A stretch of 64,000 nucleotides of DNA from JADGGM01 sp027307005. Its GTDB lineage: Bacteria > Gemmatimonadota > Gemmatimonadetes > Gemmatimonadales > Gemmatimonadaceae. The stretch covers positions 1-64,000 of the forward strand of contig DATIEP010000072.1 of assembly GCA_035455745.1 (NCBI GenBank), read 5' to 3'. Shown one piece after another: positions 55,811 to 64,000 of this stretch. The position numbers and the translations under genes were made by a program. Below the pieces are notes generated by a model. The model saw only the letters and a program-made list of their open reading frames with translations. It had not been told where the DNA came from and ran no database searches. Numbering within the stretch: position 1 is the stretch's first letter; each line of letters opens with the position of its first letter.

Positions 55811-56795
55811 CGGGCGATCCGGCGAGCACCGGCATCGATCGCTCGATCGCACGCATGATGCGCAGCGCCAGGGCGAGCGCCTCTCGCCCGTCGTCGCCGC
55901 TCACCAGGACCGGCTGCGTACCCTGCACCGCGGCCACGAAGCTCTCGAGCTCGAGGCGGAGCGGCTCACCCGCCGGCGCGTCGAGCGGCACGCGCTCCAT
56001 GAAGTCCTCGAGCTGCCGCGGAGCCGCGGCGAGCGCCGCCACGTTGAGATCGTCGCGCAGCCGGTAGAACTCGCCTGTCCCCTGCGCGAGATCCAGGGAG
56101 AGATACCCGCTGCGCTGAAAGATCCGCAGCTTGCGGAACCGGTCGCGCGACACACGGCTTGCCGTGATGTTCGCCACGGCGCCGGAGTCGAAGCCTAACC
56201 GCGCGTTGGCGATGTCCACCGATGGCGTCAACACCGGCACGCCCGCGGCAGCGAGCTCGGTCACCTGCCCGCCGACGAGCGTGCGCACGAGGTCGATGTC
56301 GTGGATCATCAGATCCAGCACGACCGCGACATCGGATCCGCGCGGATTGAACGGCGCCAGCCGATTGCTCTCCACGAATCGCGGCTCGGCGATGTGCGGC
56401 AGGGCGGCGCGGATCGCGCGGTTGAACCGTTCGACGTGTCCGGTTTGCACCAGCGCGTTGGTCGCGCGAGCGGTCGCCAGCAGGTCGTCCGCTTCCTCGA
56501 GCGTGGTCGCGATCGGCTTCTCGATCAGCACGTGCACACCGCGCGCGAGCGCCTGCTTGGCGACGGCGTGGTGCGCCGGTGTCGGCACGACCACCGTGAC
56601 GGCGTCCACGCGGTCGAGCAGCGCCGCGAGCGACGGCGCCGCGGTGGCGCCGAGCTCCGCCTGCACCGTGGCGACGCGCGTCGCGTCGATGTCGTAGAAG
56701 CCGGCGAAGTCTGCGTTAGGCAGGTCGCGCAGCAGCCGGACGTGGTGGTAGCCCAGGCTCCCTGCGCCGACGACGCCGATGCGCGGCGCGCTCAC
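55803..56795 (-). CDS. Gfo/Idh/MocA-family oxidoreductase in the lipid A operon
   Basis: This 330-residue NAD(P)-dependent oxidoreductase has IGVVGAGSLGYHHVRLL (dinucleotide fold), EKPIATTLEEADDLL and the HDIDLVRTLVGG segment. Members with this position between lpxA and lpxB are recurrent; GnnA, a UDP-GlcNAc 3-dehydrogenase of 2,3-diamino lipid A pathways, belongs to this family. The matching aminotransferase GnnB is not nearby, so the GnnA role is only a possibility. Confidence 0.85.
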   Translation of the reverse strand: MSAPRIGVVGAGSLGYHHVRLLRDLPNADFAGFYDIDATRVATVQAELGATAAPSLAALLDRVDAVTVVVPTPAHHAVAKQALARGVHVLIEKPIATTLEEADDLLATARATNALVQTGHVERFNRAIRAALPHIAEPRFVESNRLAPFNPRGSDVAVVLDLMIHDIDLVRTLVGGQVTELAAAGVPVLTPSVDIANARLGFDSGAVANITASRVSRDRFRKLRIFQRSGYLSLDLAQGTGEFYRLRDDLNVAALAAAPRQLEDFMERVPLDAPAGEPLRLELESFVAAVQGTQPVLVSGDDGREALALALRIMRAIERSMPVLAGSPGA

Positions 56796-57568
56796 GTCGC
56801 CACGCCGCGGCCGCTGCCGTCCACGAACGACAGAAAATGCCGCACTTCAGGGAACATCTCGAGCTCCGTGTTCGCGCGCTCCATTGCCTGCGACACGTTC
56901 AGCTCCGAGCGAAAGACGAGCCGATAGGCCCGTTTCAGTTCGCGGAGCACCGCCGGCTCGAAATTCGCGCGCTGCAAGCCGACGCTGTTGAGCCCATACA
57001 ATTTGATCGGATTCCCGACGGCTTTGAGATACGGCGGAATGTCTTGCGGCACGCGCGACGCGCCGCCGACGAAACTGTGCGTGCCGATTTTCACGAACTG
57101 ATGGATCGCGCACATCCCGGAAATGATCGCGCGGTCCTCGACCGTGATGTGTCCCGCGAGCTGCGTGCCGTTCGAAATGATGACGCCGTTGCCCACGTGG
57201 CAGTCGTGCGCGAGATGCACGTACGTCATGATGAAGCAGTCGCGCCCAACGGTGGTCTTGAACGATTGCGACGTGCCGCGGTTGATCGTCGTGTACTCGC
57301 GCACCACGGTCCCATCGCCGATCTCGACGCGCGTCTCTTCGCCCTGGAACTTGAGATCCTGCGGGTCGCCGCCGATCACCGACCCGATGCCGATGCGCAC
57401 GCCGTCGCCCAGCGTCACGTTTCGCTCGAGCACCGCGCGCATCGCCAGGACGCACTCGTTGCCTAACACACACGACGGACCGATCACGGCCCACGGCCCC
57501 ACCTCCACCCCGTCGCCCAACTGCGCATCGGGCGACACGATCGCCGACGGGTGGATGCGCGCGCTCAT
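56792..57568 (-). CDS. lpxA: UDP-N-acetylglucosamine acyltransferase
   Basis: This 258-residue left-handed beta-helix enzyme performs the first acyl transfer of lipid A synthesis. Hexapeptide repeats run from residue 6 to about 185 (IHPSAIVSPDAQLGDGVEVG, HDCHVGNGVIISNGTQLAGH), with the catalytic His in the latter, and the C-terminal helical domain includes LNSVGLQRANF. The ATG overlaps the LpxC-FabZ stop. Confidence 0.95.
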   Translation of the reverse strand: MSARIHPSAIVSPDAQLGDGVEVGPWAVIGPSCVLGNECVLAMRAVLERNVTLGDGVRIGIGSVIGGDPQDLKFQGEETRVEIGDGTVVREYTTINRGTSQSFKTTVGRDCFIMTYVHLAHDCHVGNGVIISNGTQLAGHITVEDRAIISGMCAIHQFVKIGTHSFVGGASRVPQDIPPYLKAVGNPIKLYGLNSVGLQRANFEPAVLRELKRAYRLVFRSELNVSQAMERANTELEMFPEVRHFLSFVDGSGRGVAT

Positions 57569-58845
57569 CGGTCGACGACCATCGCCGCCATGTCCGCCTC
57601 GCACACCAGGTCGCCCTCCACCTTCGCCAGCCCGCGCATCTTGCACACGCGCCCGCGAATCTGGATCATCTCCAGCTCGCACCGCAGTTGGTCGCCCGGC
57701 CGGACGGGCTTCCGCCACTTCACGTTGTCCAGCGACATGAAGTACACGATCTTGTTCTCCGGATCCTCGACCGCGCCCATGAGCAGCATCCCGCCCACCT
57801 GCGCCATCGCCTCCACGATCAGCACGCCCGGCATCACCGGATGCCCCGGAAAGTGCCCCTGAAAGAACGGCTCGTTCATCGTCACGTTCTTGATGCCGAC
57901 GATCCGCTTCCGCGGCTCCATCTCGAGGACGCGATCCACCAGCAAGAACGGATATCGGTGCGGCAGCACCTTCATGATGTCTTCGATCCCAAGCATCCGC
58001 GATTCGCCCTCCCGGCTGGCCTGCGTGACCATCTGCTGCACCAGCGTGACCGTGCCGCGATGGCTCGGCTTGATCGCGATCACACGCGCCCGCACCCGCG
58101 CACCCGCCAGCGCCAGATCGCCCACGCAATCCATCGTCTTGTGCCGCACGAACTCGTCCGCCCAACGGAGCTCCGCATCCACGAGCCCCGTGTCGTCCAA
58201 CACCAGCGCGTTCGCCGTCGAGGCCCCGCGGATCAGTCCCATCCGCGACAGCATCTCGACCTCGCGCGTGAATCCGAACGTCCGCGCGCCGGCCAGCTCC
58301 CGCGCGAACGAATCGCGCGTGACGCCCATGTCCAACGTCTGCCGGCCGATCAGCGGATGCGGAAAATCGATCGTCACCTTGAGCGACAACGACGGCGCCG
58401 GCAGCACCTCGTACGTCGACTCGCCGCACTTCACCGACATCGGGCGCGTCACGGCGAGATATTGCACCGCCCCACCGCGATCGGCAATCCCCGCCCTGCC
58501 TAACGCATCGAAGTACGGCGCCGCGCTGCCGTCCAGGATCGGCGGCTCCGGCCCGTCCATCTCGATCACGAGGTCGTCGATGTCCTGCGCCGCCACGGCC
58601 GCCAACACGTGCTCCACCGTGTGCAGCGCCGCCGGCCCGCTGCCGAGCTGCGTCCGCCGGTCGCTCAGCACCGCAAAATCCGCCCGCGCCGGAATGCTCG
58701 GTTCCCCCGAGAGATCCACGCGACGGAAGACCACGCCCGTGCCAGCCTCCGCCGGCCGGAACGTGAGACGGCACGCCCTCCCGAGATGCAGTCCGATCCC
58801 CTCGAGCGACACCGCCTGCGCAATCGAATGGCGCTGGTCGCTCAC
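57565..58845 (-). CDS. lpxC: fused UDP-3-O-acyl-GlcNAc deacetylase / 3-hydroxyacyl-ACP dehydratase (LpxC-FabZ)
   Basis: This 426-residue fusion has an LpxC domain (about 1-275) with HTVEHVLAAVAAQDI and FVRHKTMDCVGDLALAG carrying the zinc histidines, then a FabZ domain (about 285-426) with LPHRYPFLLVDRVLE, QGHFPGHPVMPGVLIVEAMAQ. LpxC catalyses the committed step of lipid A synthesis. FabZ competes for the same 3-hydroxyacyl-ACP pool, so the fusion may balance lipid A and phospholipid. Such fusions are known in Bacteroidota and some others. Confidence 0.95.
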   Translation of the reverse strand: MSDQRHSIAQAVSLEGIGLHLGRACRLTFRPAEAGTGVVFRRVDLSGEPSIPARADFAVLSDRRTQLGSGPAALHTVEHVLAAVAAQDIDDLVIEMDGPEPPILDGSAAPYFDALGRAGIADRGGAVQYLAVTRPMSVKCGESTYEVLPAPSLSLKVTIDFPHPLIGRQTLDMGVTRDSFARELAGARTFGFTREVEMLSRMGLIRGASTANALVLDDTGLVDAELRWADEFVRHKTMDCVGDLALAGARVRARVIAIKPSHRGTVTLVQQMVTQASREGESRMLGIEDIMKVLPHRYPFLLVDRVLEMEPRKRIVGIKNVTMNEPFFQGHFPGHPVMPGVLIVEAMAQVGGMLLMGAVEDPENKIVYFMSLDNVKWRKPVRPGDQLRCELEMIQIRGRVCKMRGLAKVEGDLVCEADMAAMVVDR

Positions 58846-59912
58846 CCGGTGTCGCGCTCCAACATTTTCTCGATGCGCCGCATGAGCCCCGACAACTTGT
58901 ACAGCGCGGCGTGCGCGCGCAGTTGCTCGCCGTGCGGACGCGCCGGATAGCCCGACCAGGTCTGCCCCGCGGGAATGTCGCCGAACACCCCGGCCTGCGC
59001 CGCCAGGCGGGCCCCGGCGCCGATGTCATGATGCCCGCTCACCCCCACCTGCCCCGCGAGAATGCACCCGTCGCCCATGTGCACCGATCCCGCGATGCCC
59101 ACCTGCGCCATGATCAGACAGAGCCGGCCGATGCGCACGTTGTGCGCGATGTGCACGAGGTTGTCGATCTTCGTTCCGGCGCCGATCACGGTATCATCGA
59201 CGCTCCCGCGGTCGATGGTCGAGTTGGCGCCGATCTCCACATCGTCGCCGATGATGCACCGGCCGACGTGCGGAATCTTGCGATGGCCATCCTCGCCCGG
59301 CACGTAGCCGAACCCGTCGCACCCGATGCGCGCGCCCGCGTGCACCCGCACGCGTTCGCCTAACACCGTGCCCGCGTACAGCGTCACGCCGTCGGCCAGC
59401 CAGGTGCGCGCGCCCACCGTCACGCCGGCTCCGATCGTCGCGTGGGCGCCGATTACCGCGTCGTCGCCCACCTGCACTCCCTCGCCGATCACCGCGTACG
59501 GGCCGATCGCCACGCCGTCGCCTAACCGAGCGCCGCGGCCGATGACCGCCGTGCCGTGCACGCCGGACTCGCGCGGCGGCGGCGGATAGAGTTCCGGCAA
59601 CACACGCAGCATCGCCTCGTGCGGCTGCCGCACCACGATCCGGCACGCCGCGGCACCCGGCGCATCGGCGAGCTCCGGCGCCACCAGCACGACGCCGGCC
59701 TGCGACCGCTCGAACAGCGCCGCGTACCGCGGCTGCGCGAGGAAGCTCAGATCGTCCGTCGTCGCCCGGTCCAACGGCGCCACACCGCGCACGCGCGCCC
59801 CGCCGTCCCCCCGTATCGTGCCGCCTACCAAACGCGCAATCGCCTCGGCGGTGAGTGAAGGACCATCTTCTCTCTCATCGCCGAGGCGCATGTGCGTCAC
59901 GTCGTTGGGCAT
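58842..59912 (-). CDS. lpxD: UDP-3-O-acylglucosamine N-acyltransferase
   Basis: This 356-residue trimeric acyltransferase has an N-terminal uridine-binding domain (LTAEAIARLVGG, DLSFLAQPRYAALF) and a hexapeptide beta-helix (about 115-290, with VHIAHNVRIGRLCLIMAQVGIAG quoted in part) and a short C-terminal helix. It adds the N-linked acyl chain. The ATG overlaps the skp stop (TAATG) and the stop overlaps lpxC. Confidence 0.95.
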   Translation of the reverse strand: MPNDVTHMRLGDEREDGPSLTAEAIARLVGGTIRGDGGARVRGVAPLDRATTDDLSFLAQPRYAALFERSQAGVVLVAPELADAPGAAACRIVVRQPHEAMLRVLPELYPPPPRESGVHGTAVIGRGARLGDGVAIGPYAVIGEGVQVGDDAVIGAHATIGAGVTVGARTWLADGVTLYAGTVLGERVRVHAGARIGCDGFGYVPGEDGHRKIPHVGRCIIGDDVEIGANSTIDRGSVDDTVIGAGTKIDNLVHIAHNVRIGRLCLIMAQVGIAGSVHMGDGCILAGQVGVSGHHDIGAGARLAAQAGVFGDIPAGQTWSGYPARPHGEQLRAHAALYKLSGLMRRIEKMLERDTG

Positions 59913-60565
59913 TACGGCTTGCGGGGATCCGGCGATCGCGATGCGCCGAGCGGCTTGTCCGTGGGTCCGGCGGGCGGCTTCTGCGGCGTCGTCGACACCG
60001 GACCGGCTGCCTTGAGTCGCTGGATCACCTTGTCCGTGATGTCGAGCGCCGAGTCGGCCGCGACCACCACGCCCGACTGATTCCCGGCGTCGAACACCAT
60101 CGCGTAGCCGTTCTCGCTCCGAATCTGCTCGATCACCCTGTTGATCTGTTGCATGATCGGACGCATGAGCTCGGCCTGCCGCTGCTGCGCCTGCTGCTCG
60201 AGTTGCTGCACGCGCTGCTGGTACGCACTCTCCTTCGTCTGAATGTCCTTCTGCCGCGTCGCCTTCGCCGTGGCACTCAGCGTCGGCTCAGCTTTGTTGT
60301 ACGCCGACACGATGGCGTTGAGCGAATCGCTCATCTTCTGCACTTCGGCGCGATAGCCCTCCATCTCCTTCTGCATCTGCGCTTCGGCATCGGTGCGGCC
60401 GGGCACCTCGGCCAGAATCTTTTGCGAGTTGACGTAGGCGATCTTGATCGTGCCGCTCGACGAGCTCGCCGGCGGCGACACGGTGCCTCCCTGCGCCAAC
60501 GCTGTTCCAGCCACGAGGGTGGAGATTGCCAGCGCCGAGAGCGCGGCATGAACAAACGAACGCAT
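59912..60565 (-). CDS. skp: OmpH/Skp-type periplasmic chaperone
   Basis: This 217-residue protein has a signal peptide (FVHAALSALAISTLVAGTALAQ), the IKIAYVNSQKILAEVPG start of the mature domain and a long Gln/Glu-rich coiled coil (about 75-150). It should hold unfolded outer-membrane proteins for BamA, encoded just upstream. A Pro-rich C-terminal tail of about 25 residues is an addition to the usual Skp. The gap to bamA is 11 bases. Confidence 0.9.
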   Translation of the reverse strand: MRSFVHAALSALAISTLVAGTALAQGGTVSPPASSSSGTIKIAYVNSQKILAEVPGRTDAEAQMQKEMEGYRAEVQKMSDSLNAIVSAYNKAEPTLSATAKATRQKDIQTKESAYQQRVQQLEQQAQQRQAELMRPIMQQINRVIEQIRSENGYAMVFDAGNQSGVVVAADSALDITDKVIQRLKAAGPVSTTPQKPPAGPTDKPLGASRSPDPRKP

Positions 60566-60576
60566 TGTGACTCCGG

Positions 60577-62979
60577 TTAGAAAATTTGTCCGAGCTTGAA
60601 GTGCAGCATCCACTTCGGATCCGGGCGCCCGTTCACGTCGACGCGGTCGAACCCATACGCCCAATCGAGGCCAAGCGGCCCGAGCGGCGTCACGATCGCG
60701 ACACCGATGCCGGCGCCCCGGAATAACCGCGTCGGATCGAAATCGCGCGGCGAATCGTACACGTTGCCCGCGTCGTAAAAGAGGTCCGAGTACAACATGG
60801 AATTGAAGCGAACGCCGAGCTCGGCCGTCGTGCTGAAAAATGCGTTTCCGAAGGATTGGACGGTGGCGTTGCTGTTCGTTCCGGGTACGAATCCCGCCGG
60901 CGTGATAGAAAATTCCTCGTAACCGCGCAGTTGCTCGCCGTATTGCGTGCCGCCCATGGCGAACTTCTGAGAATAGAAGAAAGGCCCCGCGTCGCCAAAC
61001 AACATGCCGGCCCGAGCCGTAAGCCCGAACACGAGCTTCATCGACTGCGAGCCGAGCGCACTGCCGCCCCACTCCGCCAGGGTGGAATAGTTACGCAATT
61101 CGGTGGTGTAGCGCTGGAAGCTCGACGTGCCACCTAGCGGCCCGCCGTTGAACTGCGCGTCGATCGTCCGCAGCGATCCGCCTGACGGGAACGGCAGGTC
61201 GATGCGGTTGTCGTGCGTCAACTGAAAACCAACGGTCGACCGGAAGTGTTGCTGCGTATTGATGGAGGTGTCGCGAGACGCGAGGCCGCCGGTGAACCGC
61301 ACCGCCTCGCCACCGTACGACACGAAGAGCATCGTGAACGGGGAGCCGTGCACCGGGAAGCCCAACTGCAGCGATCCACCCGATGCCTGGCTCTGTCCGA
61401 GGTTGGCAATCAGGTAGCGCGAGTACGTGCTGTACGCCGTCGCCGTCCCCGAAATACGCGTCTCACGAATCGACGGGTCGGTGTAGCTCAGCTGGAAGTC
61501 GTTCACGTACTTGCCGTACTGCCACTGCACCGACGCCTTCTTGCACAAACCGAACAAGTTAGGCTGATCGAGTCCGATGAATCCGCCCAGCCCGGTGCCC
61601 TCGCCAACGGACGCGCCGAAGTTCACGCTGCCGGTGTGCTTCTCCTTCACGTGGAAGACCACGTCTACGTCGCCTTTGTCGTTCACACGCGGCGTCTCGG
61701 GCGGCGGCAGCGGCGACTCGAAGAAGCCCAGATTCTGGATGTTCTGATAACTGCGGATCAGGCGGTCCTGGCTGAACACGTCGCCCGGCAAGATGACTAA
61801 CGCGTTCCGGATGCACTGATCCGACGTGTAGTCGTTGCCCGCGATGTCGATCCGGTTGATGGTCGCCGGCGAGCCCTCCGCGATTTCCCAGCGGAGATTC
61901 ACCGTCGGCACCGAATCTTTGCTGATCTCCCGCTCGATCACCGGGCGGATCTGCACGTAGATGTAGCCGTCGTTCGCGTACGCCGTGCGCAGCTTGTCGG
62001 TGGCATCATTCCAGGCGGCCGCATCGAACACGTTCTGGTCGCTCGACCCGCCGCCGAACAGGCCCTTCACCTTGTCGCCTAACGATGGCGACCGCGGGAC
62101 GAACGGGTAGAAGCGGTCGATGTCCGCCGTCGAAAAGTGCCGGTTCCCCACCACCTCGAACGTGCCGACGTGATATTGGGGCCCTTCCTTCACGCTCACC
62201 TGCACCATCGCCTTCCCATTCTGCTTGTCCACGAGCAGCGTGTCCTTCTGGACCTGGAAGTCGATGAATCCGTTCGATTGATACAGCTTGGGGATGCGGT
62301 CGTTGACGTCCGACTGGAACTTGTCCTCGTCGAACTCGCCCTTCTGCCAGAACCAGAATCCCTCCGGCTTGGTCTTCATCGCGCCAACCACATCGGCCGG
62401 CGGCAGCTTCTTCCCGCCGTCGATCTGCACGCCCGAGACCGCGAGCCGCCGGCCCTCGCTCACCTTGAACGTGATGTTCGTGAACCCGTTCGACACCGTG
62501 CTTTCCGGCTGTACGCTCGCCAGGTAATACCCCTTGGCTTCGTACATGGAGTCGATGCGCTCCACGGCGCGGGCGACTAACGACGGATCGATCGGCTTGC
62601 CGGACAGCAGCTCGATCTTGTCGCGCAGCGCGCCCTCGCCGATCACGTCCTCGCCTTGCACCGAGAAGTGGCCGAGGAGCGGACGCTCGACGACGGTAAA
62701 GATGGCCGCCGCATGCCCGTTCGTCCCCATCTCGCAGCTCATTTGTACGGTGCTGAACTGCCCCGTCGCATATAAGTTGCGGATGGCGCGCTGCAGCACG
62801 CGGAAATTGAGTGTATCGCCTTTGGTGATCCCGATGTCCGAGAGCACCGTCGACGTCGACACGCGGCTGTTGCCCCGGATGATCACGGAATCGGGCGTTG
62901 CACATGGGCCGGAGGCCTGTGCATGCACCCCGGCCGTCACCGTGCAAAGGGCGATGGGCAGAAACAGTCGTCGAAACAT
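60577..62979 (-). CDS. bamA: outer-membrane protein assembly factor BamA
   Basis: This 800-residue protein has a signal peptide (FRRLFLPIALCTVTAGVHAQ), five POTRA domains (to about residue 440) and a C-terminal 16-strand barrel containing the VRFTGGLASR-side strands and FFYSQKFAMGGTQYGEQLRGYEE with the conserved lid-loop RGYEE. It ends in aromatic FKLGQIF, a BamA-type signal. It inserts barrel proteins, including the one at 6.9 kb. Confidence 0.95.
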   Translation of the reverse strand: MFRRLFLPIALCTVTAGVHAQASGPCATPDSVIIRGNSRVSTSTVLSDIGITKGDTLNFRVLQRAIRNLYATGQFSTVQMSCEMGTNGHAAAIFTVVERPLLGHFSVQGEDVIGEGALRDKIELLSGKPIDPSLVARAVERIDSMYEAKGYYLASVQPESTVSNGFTNITFKVSEGRRLAVSGVQIDGGKKLPPADVVGAMKTKPEGFWFWQKGEFDEDKFQSDVNDRIPKLYQSNGFIDFQVQKDTLLVDKQNGKAMVQVSVKEGPQYHVGTFEVVGNRHFSTADIDRFYPFVPRSPSLGDKVKGLFGGGSSDQNVFDAAAWNDATDKLRTAYANDGYIYVQIRPVIEREISKDSVPTVNLRWEIAEGSPATINRIDIAGNDYTSDQCIRNALVILPGDVFSQDRLIRSYQNIQNLGFFESPLPPPETPRVNDKGDVDVVFHVKEKHTGSVNFGASVGEGTGLGGFIGLDQPNLFGLCKKASVQWQYGKYVNDFQLSYTDPSIRETRISGTATAYSTYSRYLIANLGQSQASGGSLQLGFPVHGSPFTMLFVSYGGEAVRFTGGLASRDTSINTQQHFRSTVGFQLTHDNRIDLPFPSGGSLRTIDAQFNGGPLGGTSSFQRYTTELRNYSTLAEWGGSALGSQSMKLVFGLTARAGMLFGDAGPFFYSQKFAMGGTQYGEQLRGYEEFSITPAGFVPGTNSNATVQSFGNAFFSTTAELGVRFNSMLYSDLFYDAGNVYDSPRDFDPTRLFRGAGIGVAIVTPLGPLGLDWAYGFDRVDVNGRPDPKWMLHFKLGQIF

Positions 62980-63000
62980 GGCCTATAAGATACACACGAA

Positions 63001-63040
63001 ACGGCGGAATGCCCCACTGGGCACTCCGCCGTTTTTATTT
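63001..63040. terminator. intrinsic terminator between clpC and bamA
   Basis: ACGGCGGA-A-TGCCC, loop CACT, GGGCA-C-TCCGCCGT forms a long stem with one mismatch (63001-63032). It is flanked by TTTTTATTTT on the + side and TTTCG on the - side. On the - strand it lies about 20 bases after clpC, where it would end that transcript. Confidence 0.8.
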
Positions 63041-63059
63041 TGCGACCCTGGCGGGCCGG

Positions 63060-64000
63060 TCAGGTGGTGGTCTTGCTCAGGACCTTGAAATCGAGCTTCG
63101 ACCCGTCGGGTGATACGTCCACCTCGACTTCATCCCCCTTCGCAAAGTCCCCGATCAGAATCTTCTCCGACAGCGGGTCCTCGACGTACTTCTGGATGGC
63201 CCGCTTGAGCGGACGCGCCCCGAAATGCTCGTCGTACCCGTGGGTGCTGAGGAAGTCGTTCGCCGGCGCGGACAGTTTGAGCGTGATCTCTTCATCCGAT
63301 AACCGGCGCTGCACCTCGCGCAAGAGAATGCCCACGATCTGCGAGATGTGCTCCTTGTTGAGCGGGTGGAACACGATGACGTCGTCCAACCGGTTCAGGA
63401 ATTCAGGATTGAAGACCCGCTGGATTTCCTCCTTCACCTTTTCCTGAATGCGATCGAAGTTCTCGCGATCGTCCGGCGCCGCGAAGCCCAACCCCTTGCT
63501 CTTGGTGATGTCGCGCGCGCCCACGTTGGACGTCATGATCACGACGGTGTTCTTGAAGTCGATCACGCGACCATAGTTGTCCGTGAGGTGCCCCTCGTCC
63601 AACACCTGCAACAGGATGTTGAAGACGTCGGGATGCGCTTTCTCGATCTCATCGAGCAGCACGACGCTGTACGGCTTGCGACGAACCGCCTTGGTGAGCG
63701 TCCCCGAGTCCTCGTAGCCAACGTAGCCCGGAGGCGCGCCAATGAGCCGGCTCACGGAGAACTTCTCCATGTACTCGCTCATGTCGACGCGAATCAAGGC
63801 CGACTGATCGGCGAACAGGAACTTGGCTAACGCACGCGCCAGTTCGGTTTTCCCGACGCCCGTTGGGCCCGAGAAAATGAACGACCCGATCGGGCGTGCC
63901 GGATCCTTGAGACCGGCCCGGCTGCGGCGGATGGAGCGGGACAGCGCCTTGATCGCCTCATCCTGCCCGACGACCGACGCGTGGAGCTCGTCTTCCATGC
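63060..64000 (-). CDS. clpC: ATP-dependent Clp protease ATPase subunit, C-terminal part cut by the window edge
   Basis: The visible 313 residues are the second AAA+ module and end of a ClpC-type unfoldase: FSGPTGVGKTELARALA (Walker A), VVLLDEIEKAHPDVFNILLQV (Walker B), PGYVGYEDSG pore loop, MTSNVGA, NPEFLNRLDD arginine-finger region and the FGARPLKRAIQKYVEDPLSE C-terminal domain. The wording EIEKAH and TSNVGA favours ClpC over ClpB. The upstream part lies outside the window. Confidence 0.9.
   Translation of the reverse strand, partial: MEDELHASVVGQDEAIKALSRSIRRSRAGLKDPARPIGSFIFSGPTGVGKTELARALAKFLFADQSALIRVDMSEYMEKFSVSRLIGAPPGYVGYEDSGTLTKAVRRKPYSVVLLDEIEKAHPDVFNILLQVLDEGHLTDNYGRVIDFKNTVVIMTSNVGARDITKSKGLGFAAPDDRENFDRIQEKVKEEIQRVFNPEFLNRLDDVIVFHPLNKEHISQIVGILLREVQRRLSDEEITLKLSAPANDFLSTHGYDEHFGARPLKRAIQKYVEDPLSEKILIGDFAKGDEVEVDVSPDGSKLDFKVLSKTTT

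Overview
The window is a dense, G+C-rich (about two thirds by eye) bacterial chromosome segment, probably from the Gemmatimonadota. It encodes a Gram-negative envelope (Kdo, Lpt, lipid A, Skp and BamA genes), a fused LpxC-FabZ protein, futalosine-pathway menaquinone genes and a bacillithiol-type BshC. The phylum assignment is inference. Most neighbouring genes overlap by 1-4 bases (ATGA, GTGA, TGATG or TAATG junctions), so long translationally coupled operons dominate.

Layout. (a) 1-8.4 kb, + strand: the end of fabG, acpP, fabF, the menaquinone genes mqnE-mqnA-mqnC, ispF, a Xer tyrosine recombinase, a TrpG/PabA amidotransferase and an outer-membrane barrel protein. (b) 8.5-14.5 kb, - strand: an accessory-looking island with a DinB-like protein, a 1654-residue DUF5724/DUF4132-type protein and a small partner gene. 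Beside it is a broken P-loop gene. (c) 14.9-24.4 kb, + strand: Kdo synthesis and LPS transport (kdsB-pyrG-kdsA-kdsC-kdsD-lptC-lptA-lptB) ending in rpoN. (d) 24.4-31.5 kb, + strand: a glycosyltransferase and polyprenol-sugar cluster with a YfhO-type membrane protein, then dapF. (e) 31.48-31.82 kb: non-coding, holding a convincing dif site. (f) 31.8-64 kb: every gene is on the - strand. In order of position these are a TPR protein, tRNA-Arg(CCT), apt, acyP, a disordered protein, pcm-surE, a glycosyltransferase, a MerR regulator, gpsA-plsY-der, a DUF512 radical-SAM protein, a secreted TPR protein, larC, thrC-uvrC, murJ-bshC, rlmH, gdhA, the lipid A operon (lpxK, acyltransferase, lpxB, oxidoreductase, lpxA, lpxC-fabZ, lpxD), skp, bamA and the end of clpC.

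Two observations stand out. First, a 28-bp dif-like site at 31686-31713 lies exactly where coding orientation switches from + to -. This suggests the window spans the replication terminus, with both arms transcribed towards dif. Second, the heptamer GTTAGGC (reverse complement GCCTAAC) occurs roughly 80 times in 64 kb, about ten times a simple base-composition expectation. It lies mostly inside genes, often as the rare Leu codon TTA followed by Gly, and sometimes supplies the stop codon. It behaves like a genome-wide signal such as an uptake, recombination, methylation or architectural sequence, and I do not recognise it as a described one. The DUF5724/DUF4132 island is the best candidate for a poorly described protein system.
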